A stretch of 64,000 nucleotides of DNA from Himantopus leucocephalus (GCA_003993805.1 RSEF01000005.1:13292572-13356571); one strand, 5' to 3'. Positions 39,701 through 52,737 are shown, counted from the first letter of the stretch. Notes: a model not told the origin generated them from the letters alone. Program-made: numbers and translations.

Positions 39701-42700
39701 GGTTTCCTTTTGAAGATAATTAATTGCTCATAAACAAAGATCCTAATGATGGACTGCATGATCTTGTTTCTGAAAGTCACTTTTTCACAAAGAAGCTCTA
39801 ATAAAAAGGGCTTAATTTGCCTATGCAGATTATTTTATTATTAAAAATATTCGCAAGTTATGGAAAGGCATCCCACTGAATTGAATAGGTAATGTATCAA
39901 TTTAAAATACTCCAAGAATAAGGATCTGTCTTCTAGGCTAAGCCAAATTTAGAGGTGGCAAGTAGACTGAAGAAGTATGCATGCACTAGTGCGTGTTCAT
40001 GGGGATCTTACTAGGGTCAGGAAAGCATCAAATTAATTTGGGAAGAAAGATATTTACAGTGTAGTACCTTTCCAATGAAGTCTTTAGGTGCTAACATAGT
40101 ATAACTAATGAATGATAATACAGAGTTGGCTGAGGGTGTCAGATGACCTGTTTGTCCTTTGCTTTCTTTTAATGAAAGTTATAGTCCAGAGAGTACAGTC
40201 CACTGGTGGCTAGACAGTGCAGACCAGCAGTAGTCCCTCCGCAGGAGTTAGTGCATTGCTTCACACACCTCCCAGACCCCGTGTTTGTCTTCCTCAGGTG
40301 GCTTTTTAGCTGCCAAGAGCCCGATCTCATGCTGCTATTGCAGGCGAGCGGTCCAGTGACATCATAGTGACACTCACAGTGAGCTAGTTGACAGCAGCTA
40401 ATGATACCTGATTGTTTATATAGTAATCTTGTGTATTTTGCATTTTTTTAGTAGCTTAATAGTCTGATTACTTCTAGCCCTCTCTATTTCCATAAATCAA
40501 GATTAACTAAGAGAGCATGCTTTAGAAAAATGATTCCCTCCAACAGGTCAGATCTGTTACAGTATAAGTGTGAGATCTCACATTTGGGAAAGAAAAAGAA
40601 CAGATTATTGCAGTTGAAGATACTCAGATGACTTCCAAGATGTGAAAACAAAGGGAGTGGGAAAACATTTTGTAAATTTTATAATCAGCCCTACCATTGA
40701 TACACCATATACCATTCACACCATATACAACAAGTATGGCCAGATTATCTGTAAAATACAGCTGCATCTGTACCCCTATGCAACATCTTGGAACATGTAC
40801 AAAAGAGCATTCTATAGTAACAGCAGGCAGAGCTGTTTGTTTTCCTTTTATTTCTTCTGTTAATCTTTTCCCTGTAACACCACTTAATATCTTAGTCTTC
40901 CATCTGATCTAAATAAAAAAAGCACACAACCCCCCCCCCCCCCTTTCTTCCCTCTCAGATGGATCAGGTTTAAAAAGAAAAAGAAACAGATTTGAGATTA
41001 TATTCTGCATATATTCAGTCCGGATCCAGATATATTTTTAAACATTTGCACCAAGATCCTACTAGACTGATCACTGCAGGACAGAAGAATGTTAGGTGTT
41101 GGGTCTCAGATAATGCAGTAATGTGGCAAGTAAATACTGTCAAATAGAATGAGTCTTTTACCATAAATACAAGAAATTGAGGCAAATGGGTTTGAGGGCA
41201 GGTTTGTTATTGTTTTGTTTTGGGATTTTATTTGTTTTTTTAAAAAGCCTATTATTACACTTCTAAAAAATGTTTCAAAAACAGGCTAAAGTGCGTATAT
41301 TTCAACAGAAATTATGATCTCATCAGGGAGGAATGTTGGTTGAAATTTGCCCCAGACAGCGTTTGCTGTTTTGTGATAATACAAACACAGCACTGAGTGT
41401 AAGACAGATAGTTTACCAAAGAATAACATGTTCAAAATTGTGTTTTCCATTTTTTTTAAACCAAATAAAATATTCTTTGCTAAACTATCTAGTAAAAGCT
41501 TGTCAAAATTGTTACACATAATCTATCAAAGTGTATGCTGCTTAAGATAGCATTGTTATCTAGCATTAGCAGTCAGAAACCATGGTAACAGCTAGAAAAG
41601 CCTGTTGTAGAAATGTGTTTTGTGGTTAGTGCATTGTGTATTGATATTGTTGGGAGTTCCTGTTACAAGGAAGAGAGAAATGTTTGCAGCTTTTAGACAC
41701 AGGACCTGACTCTCCACTGTCTTGCACTTCTCATTTTGCACAAATGAAATTTTAATATCTGCTTCTCTGATTTGATATAATTTTACACCATATTGTACAG
41801 GTATAAGTAATTTGCAAAGTGTACGTCAGACTTCTCCCAGTTCAGGAAAAAGATGCACGTTGTTGGCTCTGATACCACACATAACTTAAACTATCTCATT
41901 TATATAAAAGGGAATACAATGTTTTTCTTACTGTGTGAAGCTCAAATTGATGGTACGTTTCCTTGCTGAAACATAAACCTTCATTTGTGCATGTTAAATT
42001 ATTGTGTGCAGTGCAACACTGACGCATCAGAAGGAATATAGTGCAAATTGCTATCAAGTTTGCCAATCTCCTTCAGGAGAAGCAACTTTAGAAATGTTGC
42101 TATACTTTCCTCTGACAGTGAAAAAATTATCCAGTGCTCAGAGAGCCTCAAGTACTTAGAAAGCACAAGCTCCTGTTTGAAAGTTTTTAACTTCCTGATC
42201 TTGCTTGTTTTCAAACTTATTTTAATGTTTTACATTTGTACCTTGTTCTTTCAGACACTGGCATAGACCATCAGGCTCTCCTTAAACAGTTTGAGCACCT
42301 GAACCATCAGAATCCAGACACGTTCGAACCTAAAGACTTAGATATGTTGATCAAAGCAGTGAGTACTAGATATAAACTACTATGGTTTTTTTTGTATTAA
42401 TTATTATACTTTTTCTCTGGTAAAAAGGTAAATCCTTTTATATATACGCCACTTTTTTTATAAGTGACATGCAGTTTTCATTTTCAGAAAAATGTTGTTC
42501 AGAGAAAAGTGTCTTCCTTGCACACTTGAAAACTGTTGACAGTGTGCATTGTGCTGAAGAACCCATAAATTTTGAGGTGGCATCTTAACAGCACTTGCAT
42601 TCACATGCCAGTACGAACAACTTCAGGAATGAAATACAACTTTCTGGGACCATTTAAATTAAATGCAGTTTTGATGGGTACATTTTTCCCAAGTGTATTT

Positions 42701-45700
42701 TCTGATTTCTAATTCTAAATGATTTAAGTGTCTCACAGAATGACATAAAAAAATCATGCCTAAACTAGTCATTTGAATTTTGGGATCTATTAGATATACA
42801 TCAAGCTGCAAAACCACAGCAGAGTAGAATATTAGACATCAGTATTAGAAATCGCACATGCTGGGCATGGCATTCAGTGTCTATTTAGCAAATTTGGTAT
42901 CAATCACAGGTGTGGGGTTTTTTTTCAGTGCATGTTTATTAAGGGGATGCAGTTAAGCTAAACGTGGCATGGCTTTTTTCAACTGCTGGAAAAAATACAC
43001 TTCCCAAGGGGAATAAAGGCTTTAATCTCGGATACGCTTTAGAGAGCACTGCATGTTTGACATGAGAATTTGGCAGTTTTTATATTTTCAAAATAAATGG
43101 AAAGTTAAGGTATACTTTAAGCTTCCTGTCATTTGTGTGGATTTTTTTTACCCTTGGAAAATTTTATCTCAATTTCTGTAAAATTATTTTTTAAATAGAT
43201 AGTATAAAGTTTCTTGCCATTTCTGAGCATCACTTCTGGGAAAATTCTGGTTGGCCAGGAGAGGCATATCCTCAGTGGGGCAGTTCTTTTATTATATTAT
43301 TTTTCTTGTCTTCTCATTTCTCAGCTGAGAATGGGCATTTTAGGGGGTCTGTGATTTGGAATTGTTTTGGAAAAGGTACAGTGCATCTCAAAAGTAAATG
43401 TAAATCTATATCAGGTATGAACATGTTACTTTGAAAAGCACTACCAAAACATCTTTTAATACCTTGAGAGGTCTGAAAATGATACATCTCTAAACTCTAT
43501 ACAAGTACTTGTCAGAAATTCTTCCCTCACACCCTTTCTCTCCATATAATTTTTTTTTTATTATTCAATCTGTATTAAGATACTGCAAACTAACTCCCAT
43601 TATTAATGAAGGCACTTTTTTTCATTAAGCTGTAGGAGAAGCTACAAATGTTCTTATTCTGAAATAAATAAGGAGTTAATGGCACTATTTGAAGCTGTGC
43701 TTGATTAGTACAGGACATACGTAACTTGAGTTAATTTATTATTAATTGATGAGAAAGGACACCTTGATGCCTTCTTACAGTACTGTGTAGTTGCAAAGAT
43801 TGTCCAGCAGTTGAACCCTTGCAAATTAATTTCTGTGAAAATAACAAAGTGAGGAGGGATGTTTTTGCATCACTGTCACATGAAAGTAAGCCACTGACTA
43901 GTCCACCTCATGTTTAAAAGGAGAATGGCAATATGACCAGCCTTGTCCACAGATCTGAACGATACAGTGTTTTTAATGTCATACATGTTAACATAATCAT
44001 GTGGCATAATCATATGTCTACATATATCTGTATTTTTAGGCTACAAGTGACCTGGAAAACTATGATAAGACCCGCCATGAGGAGTTTAAAAAATATGAGA
44101 TGATGAAAGAACACGAGAGAAGGGAGTATTTAAAAACACTGGATGAGGAAAAGAGGCAGCGAGAAGAATCCAAATTTGAGGAGATGAAGAAAAAACATGG
44201 AGATCACCCTAAAGTTCACCATCCTGTAAGGCCACAGTCTGTTCTTACATGATGGGGTGGAAGCTTTCCTTCCCAGAGAGAAAAAGCTAATGAAAAGAAG
44301 GGTATATCTTGGGTGTTCTCAGCATCTGCCTCTTCTCATTGACATAGGAGCAGAGTGTGGGAACAGCATTGAGAGCATTACAAAACCCACTATATCCACC
44401 CCCATTTTTTGTGTACAAGTATGCTATTTGCTGGCAGAGTTACTATTTACAAAGAAGCTAAAACTCATAGGGAAGAAGCCAGAATGGTATTCAAAATCGT
44501 AGGGATGGCTTCGTGGTATGCCTGACCTGCAAGGAACTGTGTCACAGCACCTTTCGCCCCAGAAAAGGCAAACTAATTTAACTGCCTTCAACTATTTTTT
44601 CTAGATGAGTCTGTGTTGCTGTGACTGATTATTACAGGTGTTCCTTCCCACAGAATATGCGTTTCCTTGACACTCCCTCTTTCCCTGGGCCTTTCTGTCT
44701 AATGATAGTATTAGACCTGACCAAAAGGGAATTAAAGAAAATTCCATTGATTCCGTTTGCAACATGACTAATCAGAAAATAAATCCTTTCAGAGAAACTG
44801 TAATGCAAAGGTAGTACAGAAAAATTACACTTAATCGTTTTTTCAATAGTTTTTCTTTGTAACCAATCTATAGGGAAGCAAAGATCAACTGAAAGAGGTG
44901 TGGGAAGAAGCAGATGGACTAGATCCTAATGAATTTGACCCCAAAACATTTTTCAAATTACACGGTAAGAGGTTTAGTTTAATTTAATGAACGCGTGAAG
45001 TGACTTTCTGTTAACCTTGTGCTGAGGGCAAGTTTGTCTTATGCTAGGATGAAGTCTTACACCTCAAACAATTTGGATGATTCTGAAGAGTATAGAGGAG
45101 AAAATATTTATGTTATTGTTTGTAAGTTTACTGCGAAGTTGTAAATGGGGTTTAAAAGTTGAAAACAGAGTTTTGTTTAACTACTCATAAAATCGTACAG
45201 CCAATAACCAGTAGTGATTGCTCAGGGAAGTATAGGTAGTTAGAGGGCTGTCCATAACTATAACTTTGCTTACACACTGCATACTAGGAATAAATGCTCA
45301 GAGGTGCGTGTGGGAAAACCTGCTTTCTCATCATCTCTGCAGATAAGTGCCAGACTCTCCGTATCTTTGGAGTGGTCATAGAAGTGCCAAGCCTCTTCAG
45401 AAGTTGCAAGATTCCCGTAATAAAACAAAACCCAAAATGACCCCCAGTCCTGCCTCTGTATTTCTGAGCAGTATGCAGCTAGAGACAATAAAATAGTAGC
45501 AGAGATGAGGATGCATCTCAATGGGCATTTTGCTTTAAGTGTGATTATCTAAATGTGTAACCTTATATCCTGACATTGTTAAATGCTTCATAATAAAGTA
45601 CCATTAAGTAGATCGTGCCTGGCACTGGGCTGTGAAGTGTTGAACAGTACAAAGAATTTGACTAATCCCAAAGGTGATAATTTAACTGAAGAAAAGTGTT

Positions 45701-48700
45701 CTAGCTTGAGTCTGAAATTCTACCTTGGTTTATAAAATATATAAATATGTATTACAGTTATTAAACCTTATTTCTTCTTTCTAGAAAGACATCTTGAAAG
45801 ATAATTTTCTGAAAATTTTTGGTAGCTTTTTGTGCAAATCTTACAAGAAATAAAATAAATAGCTGAAATAACCTTTTGCATTAGAGCTCAGTATATAAAA
45901 AACTTTGAAGCAATGAAACAAAAATTTTCCATAATAACACTCATTTGAAGAAGACATTCTCTTTCCGTTTCAGAGGTAGTATAACAATATTCAGAGTAGA
46001 ATGTAAGATAAAAGATGGATTGTTAGTTATCAAGTATTCTCCTCTTTGCATTTGTCATGAAAAGTTATTTTACAATGATCGCTTCTCAAGAGCTGCATAT
46101 CTATATAGATTTTCACATAATTCTTTAGGTTTTTTGGAGAGTCATACTGTTGGTTAACAAAGTTTTTCTACAGATTTTTGTTGCTCCTGAATCTATTTAC
46201 AAATTCAGCTGTTAATTTGGGGCAACTTGTTCTCAGCACTATTTTTTGGCAATTGCACTCTGCAATCCTTATGTGACCTATTTCAGTTTGCTAATCTAAG
46301 AAGTAGGGACATTGCTCCAGACTTGTCCAACCAACCAACCAAAAATGGCAATACAGTTCAGCCAATGCCTGCTAAAAACCTCAACAGAAAAAACTACCTA
46401 TGTAACCAGCATCTTGTTAAATGAGGTTTTTAATCCACATGAGATGTGTATGCTGATACTTAACCTATGGAGAACTATTACATGTATTACTTTCTGTACG
46501 TACTCAACTTGTATTTTCAACACTTCTTTTTGTAGATGTCAATAATGATGGTTTCCTGGATGAACAAGAATTAGAAGCCCTATTTACTAAAGAGGTAAAG
46601 AAAAAAAAAGTTTAAAAACTTAACTTGTTTCAATAAATGGTTACAGGGATGTCTGTATTTTTTCCAAGTATATTTGGGGGCTTCAGACTACAAATTAGGG
46701 TATTCATGCCAAGTTTTGTGCATTGTTAATGTTTCTACAAAAGTGTAAAAACATCTCAGCAGGGAAAATACATCTACTAGATGAAGCATAGGACTCAGAC
46801 ACCAGAGATCTAGTGCTCACCTATTTCTCTGCCACCGTCTTGTTTGAGATTTTGTAATTAATCTGCAGGGTAACTATACCTGTATAAATTGCAATGCAGA
46901 GAGCTGCACTCATGCTGTGGCTAGATGCAGCTTGGTAGTTTCTGAAGCTGGGGATCGGTGCTCATTCAGCGCTAATCTAAAGTCATAAGACTTGTCGAGA
47001 GGAAAAGGGTCACACTCGTGCAAGTTAGCTCAAAGACAGCACGTTGCGGGAGCAGCTACAGAAATTTCACATATTTTGTATCTAGCTAGTTTGGAGCACA
47101 TGTACATCTGCTAAAGTACACAGGCTCTTAGTTTCTTGAAGCCTTGGTTTGTTGTCTGTGAAAACACAAATATTAGTACTTATTTGCCTCCCAGAGGAGT
47201 AATGATAGCAATGTACTGAAATTCTACAGTGATGCGAATTGCAGAATCCATGAATAAACAAAGGGCCTTGGTCTTCATTTTTCCAGCAGCTTCTGGTTTT
47301 GGTATAGCAGAAAAAACCCTGAACTTCCCAGTCAACCTTCCAGTAGTATGGCTGTCAATATCTAGTCTTACAATTTTTTCAAAATTTCATAAGTCAGGGA
47401 GGAAATGTGTTACATAGTGTATATAGAAGCTTATAAATTCAAACTACTGTAACTTTTTGAAGACATTCAATTTGGAAACACAGATTTCTAAAAATACTTT
47501 GCCATAATCCTCTCTAATACAATGAAGATATATGGCAGTCTTTTTTGACAGGTACGTCCCACCATTTTGCAGTTTTGTAGTTTAAAAACAAATAGTCTGG
47601 GGCCTTAAAATTACCTATGGCAAAGCAAGCAAAGCTAAATGACTAAGAAAGCTGAGTAGAAGCAAATAAGCATAAACTCACCAGAAAGACACTGTGCAAG
47701 AAGAGAAGTGGACTGTTAAATTAAGCACTCAGTTTGTCTTGTGATATCCTGAATGCTTACAGGGTTAGCTGCATGCTCTGGTAAAAAAGCTACCCTGTCC
47801 TGTTCCAGAAACCACATGGAAACTCCGCCTGCTTTGAGTCAAATGTAGGATCAGGCTATGCATGCCGAGGTCAATTTTACTGTAATGTCCACAGCACTGA
47901 ATTACAACAGACCACGTGAATTAACTGAAAACTTCCTTCTTAGCAATGAAAGGCTCACTTGTTGCCTAAATACTATGCTAAAAAGAGGAGAATTACACAT
48001 ACACGCGCTCTCACTCTATGGGAAAAATGGTGAACTCATGTTTTTAGCAACATCTCACACTACTGTTCCAAATATGCTCTGTCATTTGAATGAGCAGCCC
48101 TTTCTCCAAACTAATATTTGCTAATTTTGAATTTCAGCTAGAAAAAGTTTACGATCCCAAAAATGAAGAGGATGACATGGTAGAAATGGAAGAAGAAAGG
48201 CTGAGAATGAGAGAACATGTAATGAATGAGGTGAGGACTGATGTTCAGTAGAGCTGATTTCCTTCTGTGTTCAAGAAATACAGTCCTCCTAACATGAAGC
48301 ATTGTCCAAGTACAGCAGAAAGGGACAACCTGTCACACTGAATGCTGTTTGTGCTGGGATTCGCATAAAGTTACAATTCTCAAGCCCTGCCCCCATATTC
48401 AGATGTAAATGCCTGCTGGTTACTTTTTATTTAAGAGGTTCCAGAGNATCACACTGAATGCTGTTTGTGCTGGGATTCACGTAAAGTTACAATTCTCAAG
48501 CCCTGCCCCCATATTCATATGTAAATGCCTGCTGGTTACTTTTTATTTAAGAGGTTCCAGAGAAAGAATTGTGCTGTAGTCTCCATCTTTTGCAGATCCT
48601 GATAATTCAAAAGAAATTCCCTGGGAATTTTGTGTCAAACAGGGAAGACTCTAAATGTGCTTTTGCACTTGGCAAATTGGTAAGATTGAGGTGTGAGAAA

Positions 48701-51700
48701 AGGGAGTAGAGCAATGTCTTCTTNACTGATATTCAAAAGAAATTCCCTGGGAATTTTGCGTCAAACAGAGAAGACTCTAAATGTGCTTTGTAAGATTGAG
48801 GTGTGAGAAAAGGGAGTAGAGCAATGTCTTCTTTCGTGTAGCTCCCCTTTGTCCCTTCAGAAGGGGGGAGCTCAAGGTATCACCTATGACAGTGAATGCC
48901 TTTACTAGTTTTGATATGTTTTCAGCCCAGGAGACAGAGGAAAAGGAAGATGATGTTTTGAACCACTATGTTTTTCATTCGTATCTTTTCTGTATTCAAA
49001 TATACTCCTTAAGCTTGAGGAACGGAGCAAGCCTGGTCTTCTCTTAGTCATAAAGGGAAGCATTTCCTCCCTTCCCCTTAAGGATTCTGACACAATTCGG
49101 TTGGGATTTTTTTGATATTTTAAAACCTCCCTATCCAACAGTGCAGATTACTCTGACTCACAGTTACAAAATTACTACCAGAAAGCTACAAAACATTTTT
49201 CTCAAAAAAATCATGCATGCCACTATTAGCGTCAGGGCTGTGACCACAAATAATGTTTTCAATAAAGCCAAAGGATTTTGAAGTAAAATGTGAGGATTTA
49301 CTTTTTATTTCCATTTTTGTTAACCTGTATGAGCTTGTGAGAGAAGTTTTCGGAAGATGTTGCAGGCATTCCCTTGAAAATGGGACAGTTTAAAAATAAA
49401 ATGGTTGTATTTGAAGATATTTGCATAATGAAATTAAGCATTAGCTCCACCAAAACCCATCATTTAGGTTGAGTTTAATTTTTTGCTTCAACTAGGTTGA
49501 CATCAACAAGGACCGGCTAGTGACTTTGGAAGAGTTCCTGCGAGCTACAGAGAAAAAAGAATTTTTGGAGCCAGATAGCTGGGAGGTAATGAGAGTGTGT
49601 TCCAAGTGCAACATACTGTACTATTACCATCACTCTAACCAGGAAGCCAAATGGCATGTCTCTGACCTTTGCTGCTTTGCCTTTTTTCAGTCCTGTTTTG
49701 GTATGTGTGTAGTTAAGTGCCTTAGCTATATGTAATGTACAACATGTAGCAGGTAATGTAATGCAGATGTAATCTTTATGGGGCCACACACAAACAGAAA
49801 AGGTCTTGCGCCACCCTGTGGATTCTAGAAGAGCTTTTCCCACATGCTTTTCAAACAGAAAATGGGACATCTTGTTTATGAATCACTTTAAAGGGAAGAT
49901 AAGAGCTCAGCTGGAAGCAAGAAAAAAATTTTTTCTCCTTCCCCTAAACCTGTAGTAGAATTTTGCTGAGAAAATAGCTGAGAAACAGCTATTTTGCTGT
50001 TTCTGGAAGTGAGTGTACTAACTCTTTATAGTGTCATGTGTGGGTGTTTTGACGAAAATTCTGAGGGTTTTTTGGTGAACTGTACAACTCAGCTAATAAT
50101 AATAATTTCAGTGGGAAGATAATAAAAATATCTATGCATTCCTGCCTAAGCATTCACGTTTGCATGTATTTTCTTGCAGACACTAGATCAACAGCAGCTC
50201 TTCACTGAGGACGAGCTGAAGGAATTTGAAAGTCATATTTCTCAGCAGGAAGATGAACTTAGAAAGAAGGCAGAAGATCTTCAGAAGCAGAAGGAAGAGC
50301 TACAGAGGCAGCACGACCAGCTTCAGGCTCAGAAACAAGAGCTCCAGCAGGTATGCTTATGAGAACAGAATTATTTTTTTTTCCTTTTCTGTATCCTTAT
50401 ATCTGTGACAGCGCATGACAATCCCCAGCTCTGGACCATTCTTTATCTTGATTTCTCATATGAGTCCCAGCTGAATTATAAACTAAAGGTACCACAGCAA
50501 AACATAGTCTAGTATTCAGGATTATAGCAAACAATGCAAGCATCTCAACTCAGTAGTATACCCATTAACAAAGACTTTAAATAATGACTTCAAAATTTGT
50601 TTTAAGTGTATTCATTTATGTCACACCAGAGAAAGTTGACAGATTTAAGTTTTTCAACTGTGGTGTTTTATTTTTCACTAGGTTGTAAAACAGATGGAAC
50701 AAAAGAAACTACAGCAAGGAAATCCTCCTGCAGGACCAGCTGGAGAACTGAAATTCCAACCCCGTATGTATCTTTCTGTGTAGATGAACAAACTTTAAAA
50801 TAAGATCTTCGAGTCATTGAAACTACATCTTCTATTCGAACTGTTAATGTAATCTGGTTTTAATGAGCTCTGTAGAGAAGTTCACTAAACTGTCTTTAAG
50901 ACGGAAGTATAACTCTTCTAAAGTAGTCCTGAAATCTCAGTGGTTTTAAGTCCATAGTAAAAAACCAGAGTTCTAACTCAAGGCATCCAATGGGCATAGA
51001 AGAAGGATTGTGTTGTACCTATCAGTCTAAAAATATTGAGATCTAAGATATCTAGGATTTCTGAGCATCCAGAGAAGAATAGGGACATACAAATGACCAG
51101 GTCTGTCCAATGTTCTATGTCTGCATTACCAGTCTCAGACTGCAGAACAAATCAAAGCATTTAAATGCTTTCAAAAAGTCTATCCTGTGACCAGTTTACC
51201 GGCAGTTGGGCACAATGTGACATGACGAGTTAGTTTTAGACAGTATGAATTACCAATTGCTTCAAGACCCTCAGAAGAATATAGTGTCATAATAAATCAT
51301 TGCATTTGCTCATTGGTGGCAACAAAATGGTCAGGTATATATTAGCAATTCTTATCCATAACACATTGTCCATGTTTCTTTTGTGCTTCAAAGGGGCCCT
51401 GCTCTCCCATACATCCTAACTTCGTTTTTTCTCCCCCTCAAGAAAGGCTGAAACTAATATGGCTGTACTGGCTTCCACATTCATGTGCTAGTGTTATTGG
51501 TAGAGCTCAAGAACTTCTTGATATTTGTCTCAAACATAAGATTTCAGACTATACCCAGGCAGCCTTTTGAATACCGGAAGCTCTTAACTGCTCCTGCAGG
51601 GCCAACACTGGGATTTCAAATCTTAAATGCTATATTCAGTGATTACAGCTTACTTTGTGGAGTACCCTGAAATTCTATACCTAAGCCACTCAGTTCTGTG

Positions 51701-52699
51701 AAGAGAAATAATGAAATTTCAGTACCAATTTAATTTTGTCTTTCATTTGCTTCAGAACTGCCTGTGAATAATTTCATTTTATGATCCTTAGTTCTGAGAG
51801 CCTCATTTCCCCTCACCTTCAGTAAAAACATCATGTGTAATAGTGGATGCCCTGGGAGTTGGGCTAATGATACACCTTTTGATACTGGCAATATCATAGC
51901 ACATACTGTTCTTAACACATATATTATTTTATGTAAAAGCTTTTTGCAAAGTCATTTAATCAGGTGTCATAAGAATTCATTATATCTGCCAGAACTAGTC
52001 ACTACTAATTCACTGAGTTAAGCAGATCCAAGCAAACAATCTTTCGAATCTGTAGGCTACTGGAGCTACTAAGAGTAATTTAAGGAAAAAAAATTTAAAA
52101 ATTACAAAAATGCAGCTGCAAGTTCTGAAATCTTCAGCAAACTATGAAAATTAGTATTATTCAAAGGTAGCCAAAGGGATAATGTTCTAAGTATTGTTGA
52201 TGCAGGGAGGAGTAAATATAGGAGCAAGTTGTTCTGTTTTTTTTCTTCAAGCTTCCCAGACTGGAATGAAAGGTTTCATAAATGCATAATATATTTCAGA
52301 AAGTACAATCTCCAAAGAACCAATGTGTTATGTAAGTAAAAATATTTCACAGAAACAACTAGTAATCTAAGAGGAAACGCTGAATATTGTAACAATGCAG
52401 TCTATTGGGTAATCTCAGTCTGATGTCATTGTTAGTCACATACAGAATTCTTGATTCCACTCGCAAACCAAAAAACAGAAGGTTTTGTTTGATTGTCCCT
52501 ACACTGGAAACTTTCCTTTAGAGACTTTTCACATTTGGGGCCAATTTAATTGAGAAGTTACAGATGGTTTTATTCGTGTTTTACAGCTGGGGAACACAAA
52601 GTTGGAGATGCACCAAAACATCCTGCGGGAGGTGATCAGCCTTTACCACCAGGACACATCCAAGAACCAGCTGCTAGAACTGATCAAGTTCACCCTTAA
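36594..52699 (+). CDS. NUCB2: NUCB2, nucleobindin-2 (nesfatin-1 precursor), complete 12 coding exons
   Basis: NUCB2 is a secreted and Golgi calcium-binding protein and the precursor of the satiety peptide nesfatin-1. Twelve exons join in frame into 1,368 bases, 455 residues plus stop; human has 420. Residues 1-24 are a signal peptide ending LMALEA. Residues 25-106 are nesfatin-1, exactly 82 residues, followed by Lys107-Arg108. EF-hand loops are [12 protein letters not shown] (254-265) and [12 protein letters not shown] (306-317), separated by an acidic segment. Residues 335-400 form a Gln/Glu/Lys-rich coiled coil. The start codon directly follows a splice acceptor, so the 5' untranslated region lies in unseen upstream exons. 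The C-terminus is about 35 residues longer than human. Introns, the largest 38946-42254 and 42359-44039, show no other gene. Confidence 0.97.
37386..37493 (+). CDS. NUCB2: NUCB2 coding exon 2 (nesfatin-1 core)
   Basis: The 108-base exon encodes [20 protein letters not shown] and then [16 protein letters not shown]. This is the conserved mid-segment that carries nesfatin-1 activity in mammals. Phase 0 at both ends; donor GTAGGTA. Confidence 0.97.
38819..38945 (+). CDS. NUCB2: NUCB2 coding exon 3 (end of nesfatin-1, Lys-Arg site)
   Basis: The 127-base exon encodes [20 protein letters not shown] and then [12 protein letters not shown]. The Lys-Arg at residues 107-108 is the prohormone convertase site that ends nesfatin-1 in mammals. 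Confidence 0.97.
40931..40943. repeat. Poly-C run in NUCB2 intron
   Basis: About 13 consecutive C bases lie in the intron between coding exons 3 and 4. The tract is simple sequence. Confidence 0.85.
42255..42358 (+). CDS. NUCB2: NUCB2 coding exon 4
   Basis: The 104-base exon encodes [20 protein letters not shown] and then DLDMLIKA, matching human [17 protein letters not shown]. Acceptor TTCTTTCAG, donor GTGAGT. Confidence 0.97.
44040..44225 (+). CDS. NUCB2: NUCB2 coding exon 5 (charged helical, DNA-binding-like region)
   Basis: The 186-base exon encodes [20 protein letters not shown] and a long charged helix ending [17 protein letters not shown]. This is the basic region reported to bind DNA in nucleobindins. 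Phase 0 at both ends. Confidence 0.97.
44874..44964 (+). CDS. NUCB2: NUCB2 coding exon 6
   Basis: The 91-base exon encodes [20 protein letters not shown] and then [10 protein letters not shown], leading into EF-hand 1. Acceptor CAATCTATAG, donor GTAAGA. Confidence 0.97.
46536..46594 (+). CDS. NUCB2: NUCB2 coding exon 7 (EF-hand 1)
   Basis: The 59-base exon encodes the calcium loop [12 protein letters not shown] and LEALFTKE. Ligand positions 1, 3, 5 and 12 are Asp, Asn, Asp and Glu, so binding should be intact. Confidence 0.97.
48138..48230 (+). CDS. NUCB2: NUCB2 coding exon 8 (acidic linker)
   Basis: The 93-base exon encodes [20 protein letters not shown] and then [11 protein letters not shown], the acidic stretch between EF-hands, identical in style to human. 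Phase 0 at both ends. Confidence 0.97.
48333..48562. repeat. 114-base near-identical direct copy split by a single N (assembly join)
   Basis: Bases 48333-48446 and 48449-48562 differ at about three positions, with one N at 48447. It lies in the NUCB2 intron between coding exons 8 and 9 and looks like an unmerged contig overlap. Confidence 0.85.
48605..48832. repeat. Near-identical direct copy with a 17-base indel, split by a single N (assembly join)
   Basis: The segment from 48605 to 48723 recurs from 48731 onward, but the second copy lacks about 17 bases around CTTTTGCACTTGGCAAATTG. One N is at 48724. The indel suggests two alleles rather than a recent tandem duplication. Confidence 0.8.
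49496..49585 (+). CDS. NUCB2: NUCB2 coding exon 9 (EF-hand 2)
   Basis: The 90-base exon encodes [20 protein letters not shown] and [10 protein letters not shown]. The loop has Asp, Asn, Asp and Glu at positions 1, 3, 5 and 12, and Arg at position 6 where canonical EF-hands have Gly; human also has Arg there. The donor GTAATG is weak, so the exon may be read into the following intron at times. Confidence 0.96.
49964..49998. repeat. Short inverted repeat in NUCB2 intron
   Basis: AAAATAGCT and AGCTATTTT flank a seven-base loop, a perfect 9-bp stem just upstream of coding exon 10. No function is implied. Confidence 0.6.
50180..50350 (+). CDS. NUCB2: NUCB2 coding exon 10 (coiled coil)
   Basis: The 171-base exon encodes [20 protein letters not shown] and a Gln/Glu/Lys-rich heptad region with leucines, ending QAQKQELQQ, the leucine-zipper-like dimerisation segment. 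Confidence 0.97.
50682..50763 (+). CDS. NUCB2: NUCB2 coding exon 11 (end of coiled coil)
   Basis: The 82-base exon encodes [20 protein letters not shown] and then GELKFQP, where the human protein ends KFEPHI. It ends on one base of a codon. If the donor GTATGT were not used, six further residues and a stop at 50781-50783 would follow. Confidence 0.95.
52587..52699 (+). CDS. NUCB2: NUCB2 last coding exon (extended C-terminal tail)
   Basis: Acceptor GTTTTACAG is followed by 113 bases to a TAA stop, in phase with exon 11. It encodes a Pro-, Gly- and His-rich tail that includes [20 protein letters not shown]. The human protein as I recall it lacks this tail. It resembles, in composition only, the C-terminus of NUCB1. 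Confidence 0.9.
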
Positions 52700-52737
52700 C
52701 CACTCGTGCCTCAACTTTATAGCATCTTTATTATTTT

